Shown here: one piece after another, positions 1-8,587 of the stretch | Position numbering within the stretch: position 1 is the stretch's first letter | How the letters are laid out: each line of letters starts with the position of its first letter | NCBI RefSeq assembly: GCF_043555885.1 | Contig: NZ_JBIGHX010000005.1 | Coordinates: forward strand, 62,001 to 126,000 | Reading direction: 5' to 3' | From: Pelomonas lactea | GTDB taxonomy: Bacteria > Pseudomonadota > Gammaproteobacteria > Burkholderiales > Burkholderiaceae_C | Length of the DNA: 64,000 nucleotides | Made by a program: the position numbers and the translations under genes | Notes under the pieces: generated by a model | Seen by the model: the letters and a program-made list of their open reading frames with translations, nothing else | Told to the model about the DNA's origin: nothing | The model's database searches: none

Positions 1-1128
1 GTGCAGGTCCAGCACCTCGCCGTTCACCACGGGCTCGTCGTTGTAGCCGCAGCCGTTCTCGGTGATGTAGAGCGCCTGGTGGCCGTAGCACTCGGCCGCG
101 AAGCGCGTGGCCCAGTAGATGCACTGCGGCGCGATGTGCAGCCAGGGGCTGTCGGCCTTGGGGTAGTTTGCGGGCAGCGCCACGGGCTCCCAGGCACCGG
201 CCTTGCCGGCGCGCACATAGGTGCCGGTGTAGATGTTCAGGCCCAGATGGTCGGTGGGCAGGCTGATGAGGTCGAAGTCGCCCGGCAGCACTTCAGGTGC
301 GTCGGCGCCGACCCGGGCCAGGTAGTCGTCGGGGTAGCGGCCGGCGTGCATGGCGCCCAGCACGTGGGCGTTCTTCTCCAGGAACCAGGCCTTGGCCGCG
401 GCGATGTCCTCGGGCGTCTCGGTGACGGGGATGCAGACGTCGAGGTTGTCCGTCAGGCCGACGACTGCGCCCGCGCCGCCGAACTCGCGCACCGCACGCA
501 CGCCGTGGCCGTGGCACAGCAGTGCGTGGTGGAAGGTCTGGTTGACAACCTGGGCGCTTTCCTGGCGGCCCGGCGCCTTGGTGCCGTAGCCGTAGGCCAG
601 CAGCGTGAAGCAGCGGATCTCGTTCATCGTGATCCAGTGCGTCACCTCGCCGGCGAAGGCCTTGACGATGGTGTCGGCGTAGCGCGCGAAGGCGTCGACG
701 GTGACGCGCGACGTCCAGCCGCCGCGGTCTTCCAGGCTCTGCGGCAGGTCCCAGTGGAACATCGTGACCCACGGCGTGATGCCGTGCTTCTTCATGCTGG
801 CGAACAGGCGGTGATAGAAGTCCAGCCCCGCTTGGTTGAGTTCGCCATCGCCGTTCGGGTAGATGCGCGGCCAGCTGATGGAGAGCCGGTAGTTTTTGTA
901 GCCCAGCGACGCCATCAGCGCGAAGTCTTCGTCGAAGCGGTGGTAGTGGTCGCAGGCCACGTCCAGCGTGTCGCCGTCGTGCACCTTGCCGGGCTGGCGG
1001 GCGAAGCGGTCCCAGATGGACTCGCCCTTGCCGTCCTCGAAGGCGGCGCCCTCGATCTGGGCGGAGGCGGCGGCGACGCCGAACACGAAGTCGGCGGGGA
1101 AGGGGCTGGCGTAGGTCAGTGCGGTCAT
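1..1128 (-). CDS. GH1 beta-glucosidase (3' end beyond window)
   Basis: This is a family GH1 retaining beta-glucosidase that would release glucose from xylogluco- or cello-oligosaccharides in the cytoplasm. The 376 visible residues have no signal peptide. They contain the acid/base glutamate E170 in TMNE and the nucleophile E357 in YITENG. About 70-90 C-terminal residues lie beyond base 1. The residue after the acid/base Glu is Ile, where most GH1 enzymes have Pro (NEP). It is the last visible gene of the leftward xyloglucan unit and starts 4 bp after the esterase stop, so it is co-transcribed. A second GH1 (45433-46770) is complete and only moderately similar. Substrate is inferred from context. 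Confidence 0.93.
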   Translation of the reverse strand, partial: MTALTYASPFPADFVFGVAAASAQIEGAAFEDGKGESIWDRFARQPGKVHDGDTLDVACDHYHRFDEDFALMASLGYKNYRLSISWPRIYPNGDGELNQAGLDFYHRLFASMKKHGITPWVTMFHWDLPQSLEDRGGWTSRVTVDAFARYADTIVKAFAGEVTHWITMNEIRCFTLLAYGYGTKAPGRQESAQVVNQTFHHALLCHGHGVRAVREFGGAGAVVGLTDNLDVCIPVTETPEDIAAAKAWFLEKNAHVLGAMHAGRYPDDYLARVGADAPEVLPGDFDLISLPTDHLGLNIYTGTYVRAGKAGAWEPVALPANYPKADSPWLHIAPQCIYWATRFAAECYGHQALYITENGCGYNDEPVVNGEVLDLH

Positions 1129-1132
1129 GGGG

Positions 1133-2416
1133 TCAGGGGTTGGCCGCCATCAAGGCGTCGTTCAGGGGGGCTTCCAGGCTGCGGGCCCAGATTTCGTAGC
1201 CCCGGGGGCTCAGGTGCAGGTAGTCGGGCAGGATGTCCTTGGACAGCGTGCCGTCGGGGTTCATCAACGCGCGGCCGATGTCGAGGAAGACGACCCGCTT
1301 GCCGTCGGCCAGCGCCGGCAGCAGCGCGTTGATCTTCGCGTTGTGCCGGCGGGTCAGGTCGTCGGGCTTCTCGCCGCGCGGGAACAGCGCCAGCAGCAGC
1401 ACGCGTGCCTGCGGCTGGCGCTTGCGGATCTCGTCGAGGTTGGCGCGGATGCCGGCCACCGTCAGTGCCGGGTCCTCCAGCCGCTCGCCGGTGTTGTTGG
1501 TGCCGATCATCATGACGACGGCCTTGGGCGCCATGCCATCCAGCTCGCCGTGCCGCAGCCGCCACAGCAGGTTCTCGGTGCGGTCGCCACCAAAGCCAAG
1601 CGCCACGGCGTTGTGCTTCGCGAAGTGCTGCGCCCACGCGGCCTGGCCTTCGTTCTCCCAGCCTTGCGTGATGGAGTCGCCGAGGAACACGAGGTCCACG
1701 CGCTGGCCGGCGTCGCGATGGGCGCGGATCTCGGCGAGCTTCGTCTCGTGGCGCGGCAGCCACCAGTCCACGGCCCACGACTCCTGCAGCCGCTCGGGCG
1801 TGACCGACTGCGTGCGGGAGTCCGGGCAGGCAGTCGTCGGCCTGCCGGTCTTGTTGAGGCGCAGGTTGGCGATGCGGACCTCGCCATTGCCCGTGCCTTC
1901 CAGCGCGAACGGCACGTTGACGGCGGAGAAGTCGTCGCCGTCGCGCGCGAAGCATTTCAGCGCGAACGACAGGTGCTGCCGGCCCTTGCCGGCGAGCTCG
2001 CGGCCGGCGAACAGGAAGGGGATCTTGCGTTCACAGTCCTGGCCGCAGCCGAGCTTGAATTTCATGCCGCCGCGGGCGAGGTCGATGACGTCCAGGTCGA
2101 ACTCGACGGTGCCGGCGGGTACGTAGGCGCGCAGGTCCAGCGGCGGGCCGCCTTGCCAGCGCAGCTGCGCGATCCACGTGTTGGTGAACTGCAGCGTCAC
2201 CGCGCCATCGTCGCTGCGGTGGGCCGCGACACGGCTGGCCGGCACGCGCGGGTGGGCCGGCTTGGGCACGGTGACGCGGCTGCCGGTCAGCTGGGCATCG
2301 CCTTCGAAATCGGTGACGGCGATGGACCAGCCCTTGGCGGGCTTGCCGGTGTCGAGGTCCAGTGACTGCGCTGTCAGTGGCAGCAGCGCAAGGAGGGCGA
2401 GCAGGAAGCGGGTCAT
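1133..2416 (-). CDS. Secreted Exop_C-like domain + SGNH/GDSL esterase
   Basis: The 427-residue protein has a short signal peptide (about 1-18). Residues 20-195 resemble the Exop_C carbohydrate-binding domain usually found at the C-terminus of ExoP-type GH3 glucosidases (stretches such as FDLDVIDLARGGMKFKLGC and CFARDGDDF). Residues 205-427 form an SGNH hydrolase of the PAF-acetylhydrolase-like type with all blocks visible: FLGDSITQ (Ser), GFGGDRTEN (Gly), GTNN (Asn) and DYLHLSP (Asp/His). Between GH95 and GH1 in a xyloglucan locus, its likely job is removal of O-acetyl groups from xyloglucan side chains in the periplasm. Xanthomonas xyloglucan loci carry an SGNH acetylesterase (CE20) in the same setting, but membership of that family is not shown here. 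The start is 1 bp from the GH95 stop. Confidence 0.85.
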   Translation of the reverse strand: MTRFLLALLALLPLTAQSLDLDTGKPAKGWSIAVTDFEGDAQLTGSRVTVPKPAHPRVPASRVAAHRSDDGAVTLQFTNTWIAQLRWQGGPPLDLRAYVPAGTVEFDLDVIDLARGGMKFKLGCGQDCERKIPFLFAGRELAGKGRQHLSFALKCFARDGDDFSAVNVPFALEGTGNGEVRIANLRLNKTGRPTTACPDSRTQSVTPERLQESWAVDWWLPRHETKLAEIRAHRDAGQRVDLVFLGDSITQGWENEGQAAWAQHFAKHNAVALGFGGDRTENLLWRLRHGELDGMAPKAVVMMIGTNNTGERLEDPALTVAGIRANLDEIRKRQPQARVLLLALFPRGEKPDDLTRRHNAKINALLPALADGKRVVFLDIGRALMNPDGTLSKDILPDYLHLSPRGYEIWARSLEAPLNDALMAANP

Positions 2417-2417
2417 G

Positions 2418-4706
2418 TCAGAAGAGGTCCTTGGCGCGCAGCGTGCGCGACTGGCCGGGCTGGAGTCGGAGGTCGATCACGCGCTCCCCCACGCGAACAC
2501 GGCCGCCGCCGGCGCCGGCGATGGACCGCACGATGGCGCTGGTCACGCGGCCGTTCGCCCAGGCGATGTCGACCTCGAAGCCGCCGCGCGCGCGCAGGCC
2601 GCGCACCGAGCCTTGCGGCCAGGCGGCAGGCAGTGCGGGTAGCAGGTCGATGACGCCGTCCTGCGACTGCAGCAGCATCTCCGCGATGGCCGCCGTGGCG
2701 CCGAAGTTGCCGTCGATCTGGAACGGCGGGTGCGTGTCGAACAGGTTGGGGTAGGTGCCGCCCTGGTGCACCTCGGCACCCGGCCGCGCGGCGGCGGCGC
2801 CGGGCGTGGCGAGCAGCCCGCGCAGCAGGCGGTGGGCGCGGTCACCGTCGTGCAGCCGGGCCCACCAGGCCATCTTCCAGGCCATGGACCAGCCGGTGCT
2901 GACGTCGCCCCGCGCGTCCAGCGTCTTGCGCGCGGCGGCGGCCAGCGCGGGCGTGAGCGCCGGCGAAATCTGCCGGCCGGGGAACAGCGCGAACAGGTGG
3001 GACACGTGGCGGTGCGTGTCATGCGGCGTGTCCAGCACGGGGTCGGTCAGCTCGTCCAGCCACTCCAGCAACTGGCCCCAGCTGCCGATACGCGGGCTGG
3101 CCAGGCGGTCGCGGAGGGACTCGGCGTGCGTCTGCGCGGCCCGCTCGCCCAGCGCCGCCGCGGCCTGCGCCATGTTGTCGAAGTGATCCCACAGGATCTG
3201 CTGGTCATACGCCACGCCGTCCTGGATGGGCCCATGCTCGGGCGACCAGCCGTTGGGTGCGACGAGGCGACCCTTCATCGGACCGTCCGGCAAGGCCTTC
3301 AGCCGGTCTTCCCAGAACTCGCCCACTTCCTTCAGCACCGGCCAGGCCTGCTCGCGCAGGAAGGCCTTGTCCTGCGTGAACGCGTAGTGCTCCCAGAAGT
3401 GGCGCGCGTACCAGGCGTTGCCGGTCATGTTCCACAGGTAGCTCTGTGCGCCGAAGGGGTTGGTCTCGGTGCGCACGGTCCAGCCACGCACGGGGCGGCC
3501 GTCCTTCAGGAAGGTCTCGACGGGCGGCTGCACGGAGTTGTCCCACGGCGGCGTCTCGGGCGGCAGCGAGGCGGGGTCTTTCAGTGCCTGCATCGCGCGC
3601 TCGGCCACGGGGCGGCGCCATTCGGGGATGAGGCGCTGCACGAAGCGATGCAGCGGCCGCGCGGCGTCGGCGAGGTGGGTCACCTCGGCCGGCCAGTAGT
3701 TCATCTGCAGGTTGATGTTGGAGTGGTAGTCGCTGTTCCACGGCGGCTGCAGGTGGTCGTTCCACAGGCCCTGCAGGTTGGCGGGCAACGCGTCACGCGA
3801 GCTGCTGGCGAGCAGGTAGCGGCCGTAGTGGAAGTACAGCGCCTCCAGTTCCGGGTCGCCGCCGCTCCGGGTGTAGGCGGCCAGGCGGGCGTCGGTCGTC
3901 AGTGCACGGCGGTCGGCGGGGCTGGCGCCCAGGTCCAGCTGCACGCGGCCCAGCAGCGAGGCCACGTCTCGTTCGTGGTCGGCGCGCAGCTGCGGCCAGG
4001 GCTTGGCGGCGGCCACCTGCGCCTGCACGCGCGGCAGCGGCGGCAGGCTGTCGGCAAAGCTCGTGCCGGCGCCGAGGAGGATCGTCAGCGCGTTGACACC
4101 GCGGAAGGTCAGCGTGTCGCCGTCGATGGCGACCGTGCCGCCGTCGTGCTGCACGCGCAGCTGGCTGGCGTAGGCCAGGCTGTTGGGCAGCGTGCCGGTG
4201 GCCGTCAGCGTCTGGCCGGCGGCGCTGAGTGCCGCGCCGTGGCGGTCGGTCAGCGCGATGCGGCCGTTGTAGCGGCCGGGCCGGTCGGCCGTGAGCCGCC
4301 ACGCGATGACCTGCGCCGGGTGGCTGGCGAGGGCCTCGCGCGTGAAGCGCGTGCCGGCCTGCGTGTAGCGCACGCGGTTCACCGCGCGGGCGATGTCCAG
4401 CTCGCGGCGGTAGCCGGTCACGGGGGCGTCGGCGCCGTCCAGCGTCAGCACCGCGTCGCCGAACGGCTGGTAGGCGCCCATCGTCTGGGCGTCGCCGGTC
4501 CACAGCGTGATGTCGTTGAACTGCAACCGGTCGCGCGCGACCTGGCCGAACAGCATCGCGCCGAGGCGACCGTTGCCGATGGGCAGCGCCTGCTGCTCCC
4601 AGCCCTGTGGTGTGTCGGGTGCCGGCGTGGCATAGCGCAGCACCAGCTCCGCGGCCTGCAGCGGCAGCGCGAGGGCCAGCAGGGCGGTGACGACCAGACG
4701 CTTCAT
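2418..4706 (-). CDS. GH95 alpha-L-fucosidase
   Basis: The 762-residue secreted enzyme (signal peptide about 1-18) belongs to GH95, inverting alpha-1,2-L-fucosidases that remove the terminal fucose of fucosylated xyloglucan. The N-terminal hallmark ALPIGNGRLGAMLFG is at about residues 27-41. The (alpha/alpha)6 barrel holds NINLQMNYWPAE (family Asn residues), SPEHG with likely general acid E490, and the C-terminal IDGNFGATAAIAEM. The start was chosen at 4706 because a signal peptide follows and the ATG overlaps the GH74 stop as ATGA; the frame stays open far upstream only by chance of composition. Length is normal for the family. Some GH95 members act on alpha-L-galactose, which cannot be excluded. 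Confidence 0.93.
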   Translation of the reverse strand: MKRLVVTALLALALPLQAAELVLRYATPAPDTPQGWEQQALPIGNGRLGAMLFGQVARDRLQFNDITLWTGDAQTMGAYQPFGDAVLTLDGADAPVTGYRRELDIARAVNRVRYTQAGTRFTREALASHPAQVIAWRLTADRPGRYNGRIALTDRHGAALSAAGQTLTATGTLPNSLAYASQLRVQHDGGTVAIDGDTLTFRGVNALTILLGAGTSFADSLPPLPRVQAQVAAAKPWPQLRADHERDVASLLGRVQLDLGASPADRRALTTDARLAAYTRSGGDPELEALYFHYGRYLLASSSRDALPANLQGLWNDHLQPPWNSDYHSNINLQMNYWPAEVTHLADAARPLHRFVQRLIPEWRRPVAERAMQALKDPASLPPETPPWDNSVQPPVETFLKDGRPVRGWTVRTETNPFGAQSYLWNMTGNAWYARHFWEHYAFTQDKAFLREQAWPVLKEVGEFWEDRLKALPDGPMKGRLVAPNGWSPEHGPIQDGVAYDQQILWDHFDNMAQAAAALGERAAQTHAESLRDRLASPRIGSWGQLLEWLDELTDPVLDTPHDTHRHVSHLFALFPGRQISPALTPALAAAARKTLDARGDVSTGWSMAWKMAWWARLHDGDRAHRLLRGLLATPGAAAARPGAEVHQGGTYPNLFDTHPPFQIDGNFGATAAIAEMLLQSQDGVIDLLPALPAAWPQGSVRGLRARGGFEVDIAWANGRVTSAIVRSIAGAGGGRVRVGERVIDLRLQPGQSRTLRAKDLF

Positions 4707-6868
4707 GCCTTCGGTTTGCCGATGACGACGCCGCGCCCTTCCGGCGCCAGGTAGACGACGCCGAACTCCAGCGGGTCCGCGGCCAGCGCGTTGAGGCGGC
4801 CGTAGCGGTGGGCGTCGTCGTTGATGCGCTGCCAGGTCGCGCCGGTGTCGACGGAGCGGAACAGGCCTTCGACGTCCTGGCCGCCCACCTTCACGCGGCC
4901 CCACACGTAGACCGCGTGGTAGGCCGCGCCGGGTGCCGCCTTGCCGACGGCCACGCGCCACGGTTCGACGACGCCGCGCACGCCCTGAGGCTTGCTGTCC
5001 ACGCCGGGCAGGTGCAGCAGGCCGTCGGGCAGCGCCAGCCAGAGGTCGCGCAGCTGGCCCGGTGCGCAGACGAGTTGTGCGCTCTGCCAGTTCTGCAGCT
5101 TGGGCAGGCCGGTGATGCCGGGCTGGAAGCTGGCGCCGCCGTCGGTGCTGGTGAGGATGCGGCCGTTGGCACGGTCGAACACGTGGAACACGCCTTCGAC
5201 GGTGCGGTCGGCCACGGGCGTGAGCGTCACGTCGCGTTCGGCCGGCCAGCCCTGGCTCGCGGTCCAGGTCTTGCCGCGGTCGCGCGAGCACAGTGCCGGC
5301 TGCTTGTCGGGTGCCCACAGGAAGAAGCCCCCCTTGGCCGACACGGCCACCTGGCCGCTGGATGCGGTCCAGCCCTCGGGCGTCTTGGTGTTGCGCGTGG
5401 ACGGGCCGAACGCGCGCCAGCTGGCGCCGCCGTCGGGCGACCAGTAGCCGCCGTTGGCCGCCGCGTCGGACGTGCGCGCGACGATGCCCGGGTTCAACTC
5501 CGCATAGGACACCGAACGGCAGGTTTCGCCGGCTGGCATAAACAAGCCGGTCTTCGGGCCTTGCGCCAGGTCGTCCCACGCGGCGCCGGACACGTCGCCC
5601 ATGGCCGCCAGCAGCGACGCGCCGCCGGACGGGCTTTCCAGCCCCAGCACGGCGGTCTCTTCCAGGTTGTCGACGGTGAACGCCCAGTTCACCTTGGGAG
5701 CGCCGAGGTTGCCGGTCATCCACAGGCCGTAGCCGGTGCCGTAGACGGCGTGGTCGCCGTCGTGCGGGTCGATCTTGAAGTCGGCCAGCCAGTGGCCCTG
5801 CTGATGGTGCGTCTTGGCCTGGTAGGCCTGCAGCCACGGGTGCGTGCTCGCGTCGAACGCGGAGCGCGGGCTCAGCGGCGCCCAGCTGGCGCCGAAGTCG
5901 TCGGAGACGTAGAGCTCGTCGCCCTGGCTCCAGCGCTCGATGGTGGTGACGACGACGCGGCCGGGGCGCTTGGCGTCGACGTCCAGCCCCGAGTAGCCGA
6001 AGGTCTGGCCGCCGCCAGGCCGGACTGGCGTGATGTCGCGCCAGCGGCCGTCCGGCGCGCGGCGCCAGACGCTGCCGGTCTTGGCGTAGCTGGGGTTGAC
6101 GACCTGGCCGGCGTCGCCGGCGGCGAGGCTGACGTACAGCGAGCCGTCCGGCCCGAGTGCCGCGCGCTGCGGCGCCTGTGCGGGCAGCTCGGCGATGCGC
6201 GTGAACGTGGCGCCGTCGTCGGTGGAGACGAACAGGCCGGGCTGGTCGTGGCTGCCGGCATAGACCGTGCGCGGGCCGGCGAACAGCACCAGCGACACGT
6301 GCCGGGCCGGGAAGCCGCCGACGCGGCTGAAGCTGCGGCCGCGGTCGGTGCTCTGCAGCAGGCCGTCCTGCGTGGTGCCCAGCAGCAGGCGCTCGGGGCG
6401 GCGCGGGTCCACCTGCAGGCGCTCGCCGCTGCCGCGGCCGGGGCCGTTGCCGGCGAGCCTGATGCCCAGCTCGTGCAAGGTCCACGTCGCGCCGCGGTCG
6501 GTGGACGCCAGCAGCGCCGCCTTGCGCGCCCACTCGCCGGTGTAGAGGCCGCAGGCGGCGTAGACGCGGTTGGCGTCGGTCGGGTCCACCGCGAGGCTGA
6601 GCACGCCCATCAGGTCGGCGTCGGCCTTGGGCAGGTGGTCCAGCAGCGGCAGCCAGCGCCTGGCCGCGGGGTCGAAGCGGTAGGCGCCGCCGATGTCGGT
6701 GCGCGCGTACAGCAGGCCGCGCTCGGCGGGGTGGAACACGAAGCCGTCGATGAAGCCGCCAGCGCCGTAGGTGAGGCTGCGCCAGTCGTACGACGGCGCG
6801 TTGTCGGCCGCCCAGGCGGGCAGCGCGAGCAGGCCTGCGGCCTGCAGCAGGTGGCGGCGCTGCATCAT
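4703..6868 (-). CDS. GH74 xyloglucan endo-beta-1,4-glucanase
   Basis: The 721-residue protein starts MMQRRHLLQAAG, a twin-arginine-type or conventional signal peptide (about 1-21). It is followed by two seven-bladed beta-propellers with many BNR/sortilin-like blades (S-D-G-G-x-W/F repeats). Residues 28-64 (DWRSLTYGAGG, ARTDIGGAYR) are the GH74 N-terminal signature with likely catalytic base D58; a candidate acid lies in IDPHDGD (about 367-373). GH74 enzymes cut the beta-1,4-glucan backbone of xyloglucan to oligosaccharides. No carbohydrate-binding module is attached, so it probably acts at the cell surface or in the periplasm. The start overlaps the GH35 stop as ATGA. Confidence 0.94.
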   Translation of the reverse strand: MMQRRHLLQAAGLLALPAWAADNAPSYDWRSLTYGAGGFIDGFVFHPAERGLLYARTDIGGAYRFDPAARRWLPLLDHLPKADADLMGVLSLAVDPTDANRVYAACGLYTGEWARKAALLASTDRGATWTLHELGIRLAGNGPGRGSGERLQVDPRRPERLLLGTTQDGLLQSTDRGRSFSRVGGFPARHVSLVLFAGPRTVYAGSHDQPGLFVSTDDGATFTRIAELPAQAPQRAALGPDGSLYVSLAAGDAGQVVNPSYAKTGSVWRRAPDGRWRDITPVRPGGGQTFGYSGLDVDAKRPGRVVVTTIERWSQGDELYVSDDFGASWAPLSPRSAFDASTHPWLQAYQAKTHHQQGHWLADFKIDPHDGDHAVYGTGYGLWMTGNLGAPKVNWAFTVDNLEETAVLGLESPSGGASLLAAMGDVSGAAWDDLAQGPKTGLFMPAGETCRSVSYAELNPGIVARTSDAAANGGYWSPDGGASWRAFGPSTRNTKTPEGWTASSGQVAVSAKGGFFLWAPDKQPALCSRDRGKTWTASQGWPAERDVTLTPVADRTVEGVFHVFDRANGRILTSTDGGASFQPGITGLPKLQNWQSAQLVCAPGQLRDLWLALPDGLLHLPGVDSKPQGVRGVVEPWRVAVGKAAPGAAYHAVYVWGRVKVGGQDVEGLFRSVDTGATWQRINDDAHRYGRLNALAADPLEFGVVYLAPEGRGVVIGKPKA

Positions 6869-8508
6869 GGCTGCGCCGGACGGCCCATCTTGACCTTGAG
6901 CATCATCGGCTCGGCGGGGAGGTTCAGGCCGTAGTCGACCTGGTCGCCGTTCCACACGCGCTCCATGACCCAGCGGCCCTGTGCGTCGAAGCGGCCCTGC
7001 TCGGCGCGCAGCATCATGCCCTTGGTGCCTTCGGCGGGCTCCATGCGCACGCGCACGCGATGGCCGATGACGAGGAACTCGTCGGGCGCGATCTGCGCGA
7101 TGGCGGCGCCGCCGCCCGGCTCCTCGGTGCCGGCTGCGGGCTTGGCGAACTCGCCGCCCCACGCGGCCTCGCCGAAGCGGCCCAGGCGGTAGGTCAGCTT
7201 GGCGCTCCAGCCGGGGAAGTCCAGCTGCTGGGGCTTGCGGTCGTCGCCTTCACCGATGCCCTGGGTCTTGCCGTCGAACGCCCACTGCGCCCACTGGCGC
7301 TGGATGGGCGCGAACATGCGGTAGACGCGCTCGAAGGGCTCGACGATGGTCTTGTCGGTGGCCGTCGCGCCCAGCGGGTGGTTGCTGTAGTCGAAGTAGT
7401 CGATGCCGAACGGCGACACGCCGATGGCGCCGCGGCCCAGCATCGCGTACAGGAAGCGGCCATAGGCCGGCTTGGTGCCGATCTCGGGCACCCACAGCGC
7501 GTTGTCGGCGCGCCCGAACAGGCGCAGATTGGCGTTCACCTGGGCGGATTCGGGGTTGTAGATGTCCGGCGCGACGATGTCGACGGCGGGTGCGGCGGCC
7601 TTGTAGATGTCGATGACGTCCCAGGTCGGGCCGCCGCTGGCGAAGTCCTTGTTCCAGGGCTTGGGCGGCTGCTCCAGCGGGTTGCGCAGCGCGTTGTTCA
7701 CGTACATGGGCAGGTCGTAGACGGCCTTGCCGGCCGCGGCGATCTCGCCGATGTAGCGGGCGATGGCCCAGGCGTGGAAGTACTCGTCGGCGTAGTCGCC
7801 GTAGACCTCGCGCCAGGTGCCCGTGGCCGCAGCTTTGGGCTTCTGGCGCGCCAGCACGGCGGCGGGCACCGGCTGCTCGAACGCGGCCTGCGCGGCGGGG
7901 CTGAAATCGCGCACCAGGCCGTAGGTGCCCACCTCGTTCTCCACCTGCACCATCAGCACGGTGCGTTCGGTCGAGTCGAGCTTCTTCAGGTGGCCCATCA
8001 GCGCGACGAAGGCGCGCTTGTCGGCCTTCAGCGTCTCGGCGCCGAAGGGGCTGAGGCTGTAGTTCGAGCTGCCGTCGCGGTCCCGGTTGAAGGGGAAGCG
8101 CTTGGGGTCGAGCTTGACCCACTCGGGCGTGTACTGCGCGCTGGTGTTCTTCCAGGTGCCGAACCACAGGATCACCAGCCGCTTCTTCTGCGCGCGGGCC
8201 TGCTTGACGAGGGTGTCGACGAAGCTGAAGTCGAACCGGCCCTCGACGGGCTCGACCTGCTCCCACGCCACCGGCATCAGCACGGTGTTGGCCTTCAGGT
8301 CGTTGGCGGCGGCCCAGACGGGCTGGAGCGCGCCGGGGTAATTGCTGGAGTTGTGCGCCTGCGCGCCGAGGATGAGGAAGGGCTTGCCGTCGACCAACAG
8401 CGCATGGCGGCCGTTCTGGCTGACGAGGCGGGGCGCTTCGGCCGACAACGCGGGCTGGGCGGCCAGCGAAGCGGCACACGCGAGCAGGGAGATGAGGAGC
8501 TTGCGCAT
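6865..8508 (-). CDS. GH35-type beta-galactosidase with C-terminal DUF5597
   Basis: The 547-residue exported protein (signal peptide about 1-22, start at MRKLLISL) has a TIM barrel with acid/base E192 in VQVENEVG and nucleophile E342 in WVPEIGTK, followed by a DUF5597-type beta-sandwich (about 400-530). Such proteins remove the beta-1,2-galactose of xyloglucan L/F side chains after fucose is gone. A longer frame begins at 8568 but lies in the terminator hairpin, so 8508 is preferred. No clear Shine-Dalgarno is visible before it. The gene starts 22 bp after the receptor's terminator, so its expression probably depends on read-through or processing. Confidence 0.9.
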   Translation of the reverse strand: MRKLLISLLACAASLAAQPALSAEAPRLVSQNGRHALLVDGKPFLILGAQAHNSSNYPGALQPVWAAANDLKANTVLMPVAWEQVEPVEGRFDFSFVDTLVKQARAQKKRLVILWFGTWKNTSAQYTPEWVKLDPKRFPFNRDRDGSSNYSLSPFGAETLKADKRAFVALMGHLKKLDSTERTVLMVQVENEVGTYGLVRDFSPAAQAAFEQPVPAAVLARQKPKAAATGTWREVYGDYADEYFHAWAIARYIGEIAAAGKAVYDLPMYVNNALRNPLEQPPKPWNKDFASGGPTWDVIDIYKAAAPAVDIVAPDIYNPESAQVNANLRLFGRADNALWVPEIGTKPAYGRFLYAMLGRGAIGVSPFGIDYFDYSNHPLGATATDKTIVEPFERVYRMFAPIQRQWAQWAFDGKTQGIGEGDDRKPQQLDFPGWSAKLTYRLGRFGEAAWGGEFAKPAAGTEEPGGGAAIAQIAPDEFLVIGHRVRVRMEPAEGTKGMMLRAEQGRFDAQGRWVMERVWNGDQVDYGLNLPAEPMMLKVKMGRPAQP

Positions 8509-8530
8509 GAGGCGATGGGAGGTAGGAGCC

Positions 8531-8566
8531 AAAAAATAGCCGGCGGCGGCGTGGGCCGCCGCCGGC
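8531..8566 (-). terminator. Rho-independent terminator after the xyloglucan receptor
   Basis: The arms at 8555-8566 and 8539-8550 form a perfect 12-bp GC stem with a 4-nt loop. On the minus strand the stem is followed within two bases by six T (8536-8531). It lies between the TonB-dependent receptor stop (8588) and the GH35 start (8508), inside one co-directional gene series. It should reduce enzyme transcripts relative to receptor transcripts. Confidence 0.9.
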
Positions 8567-8587
8567 AAGGCTTGCTGGGCCCGGAGC

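Noticed and set aside
2730..4754. Plus-strand open frame opposite GH95
   Set aside because: Repetitive Arg/Gly/Val composition with no domain; GH95 is certain on the minus strand.
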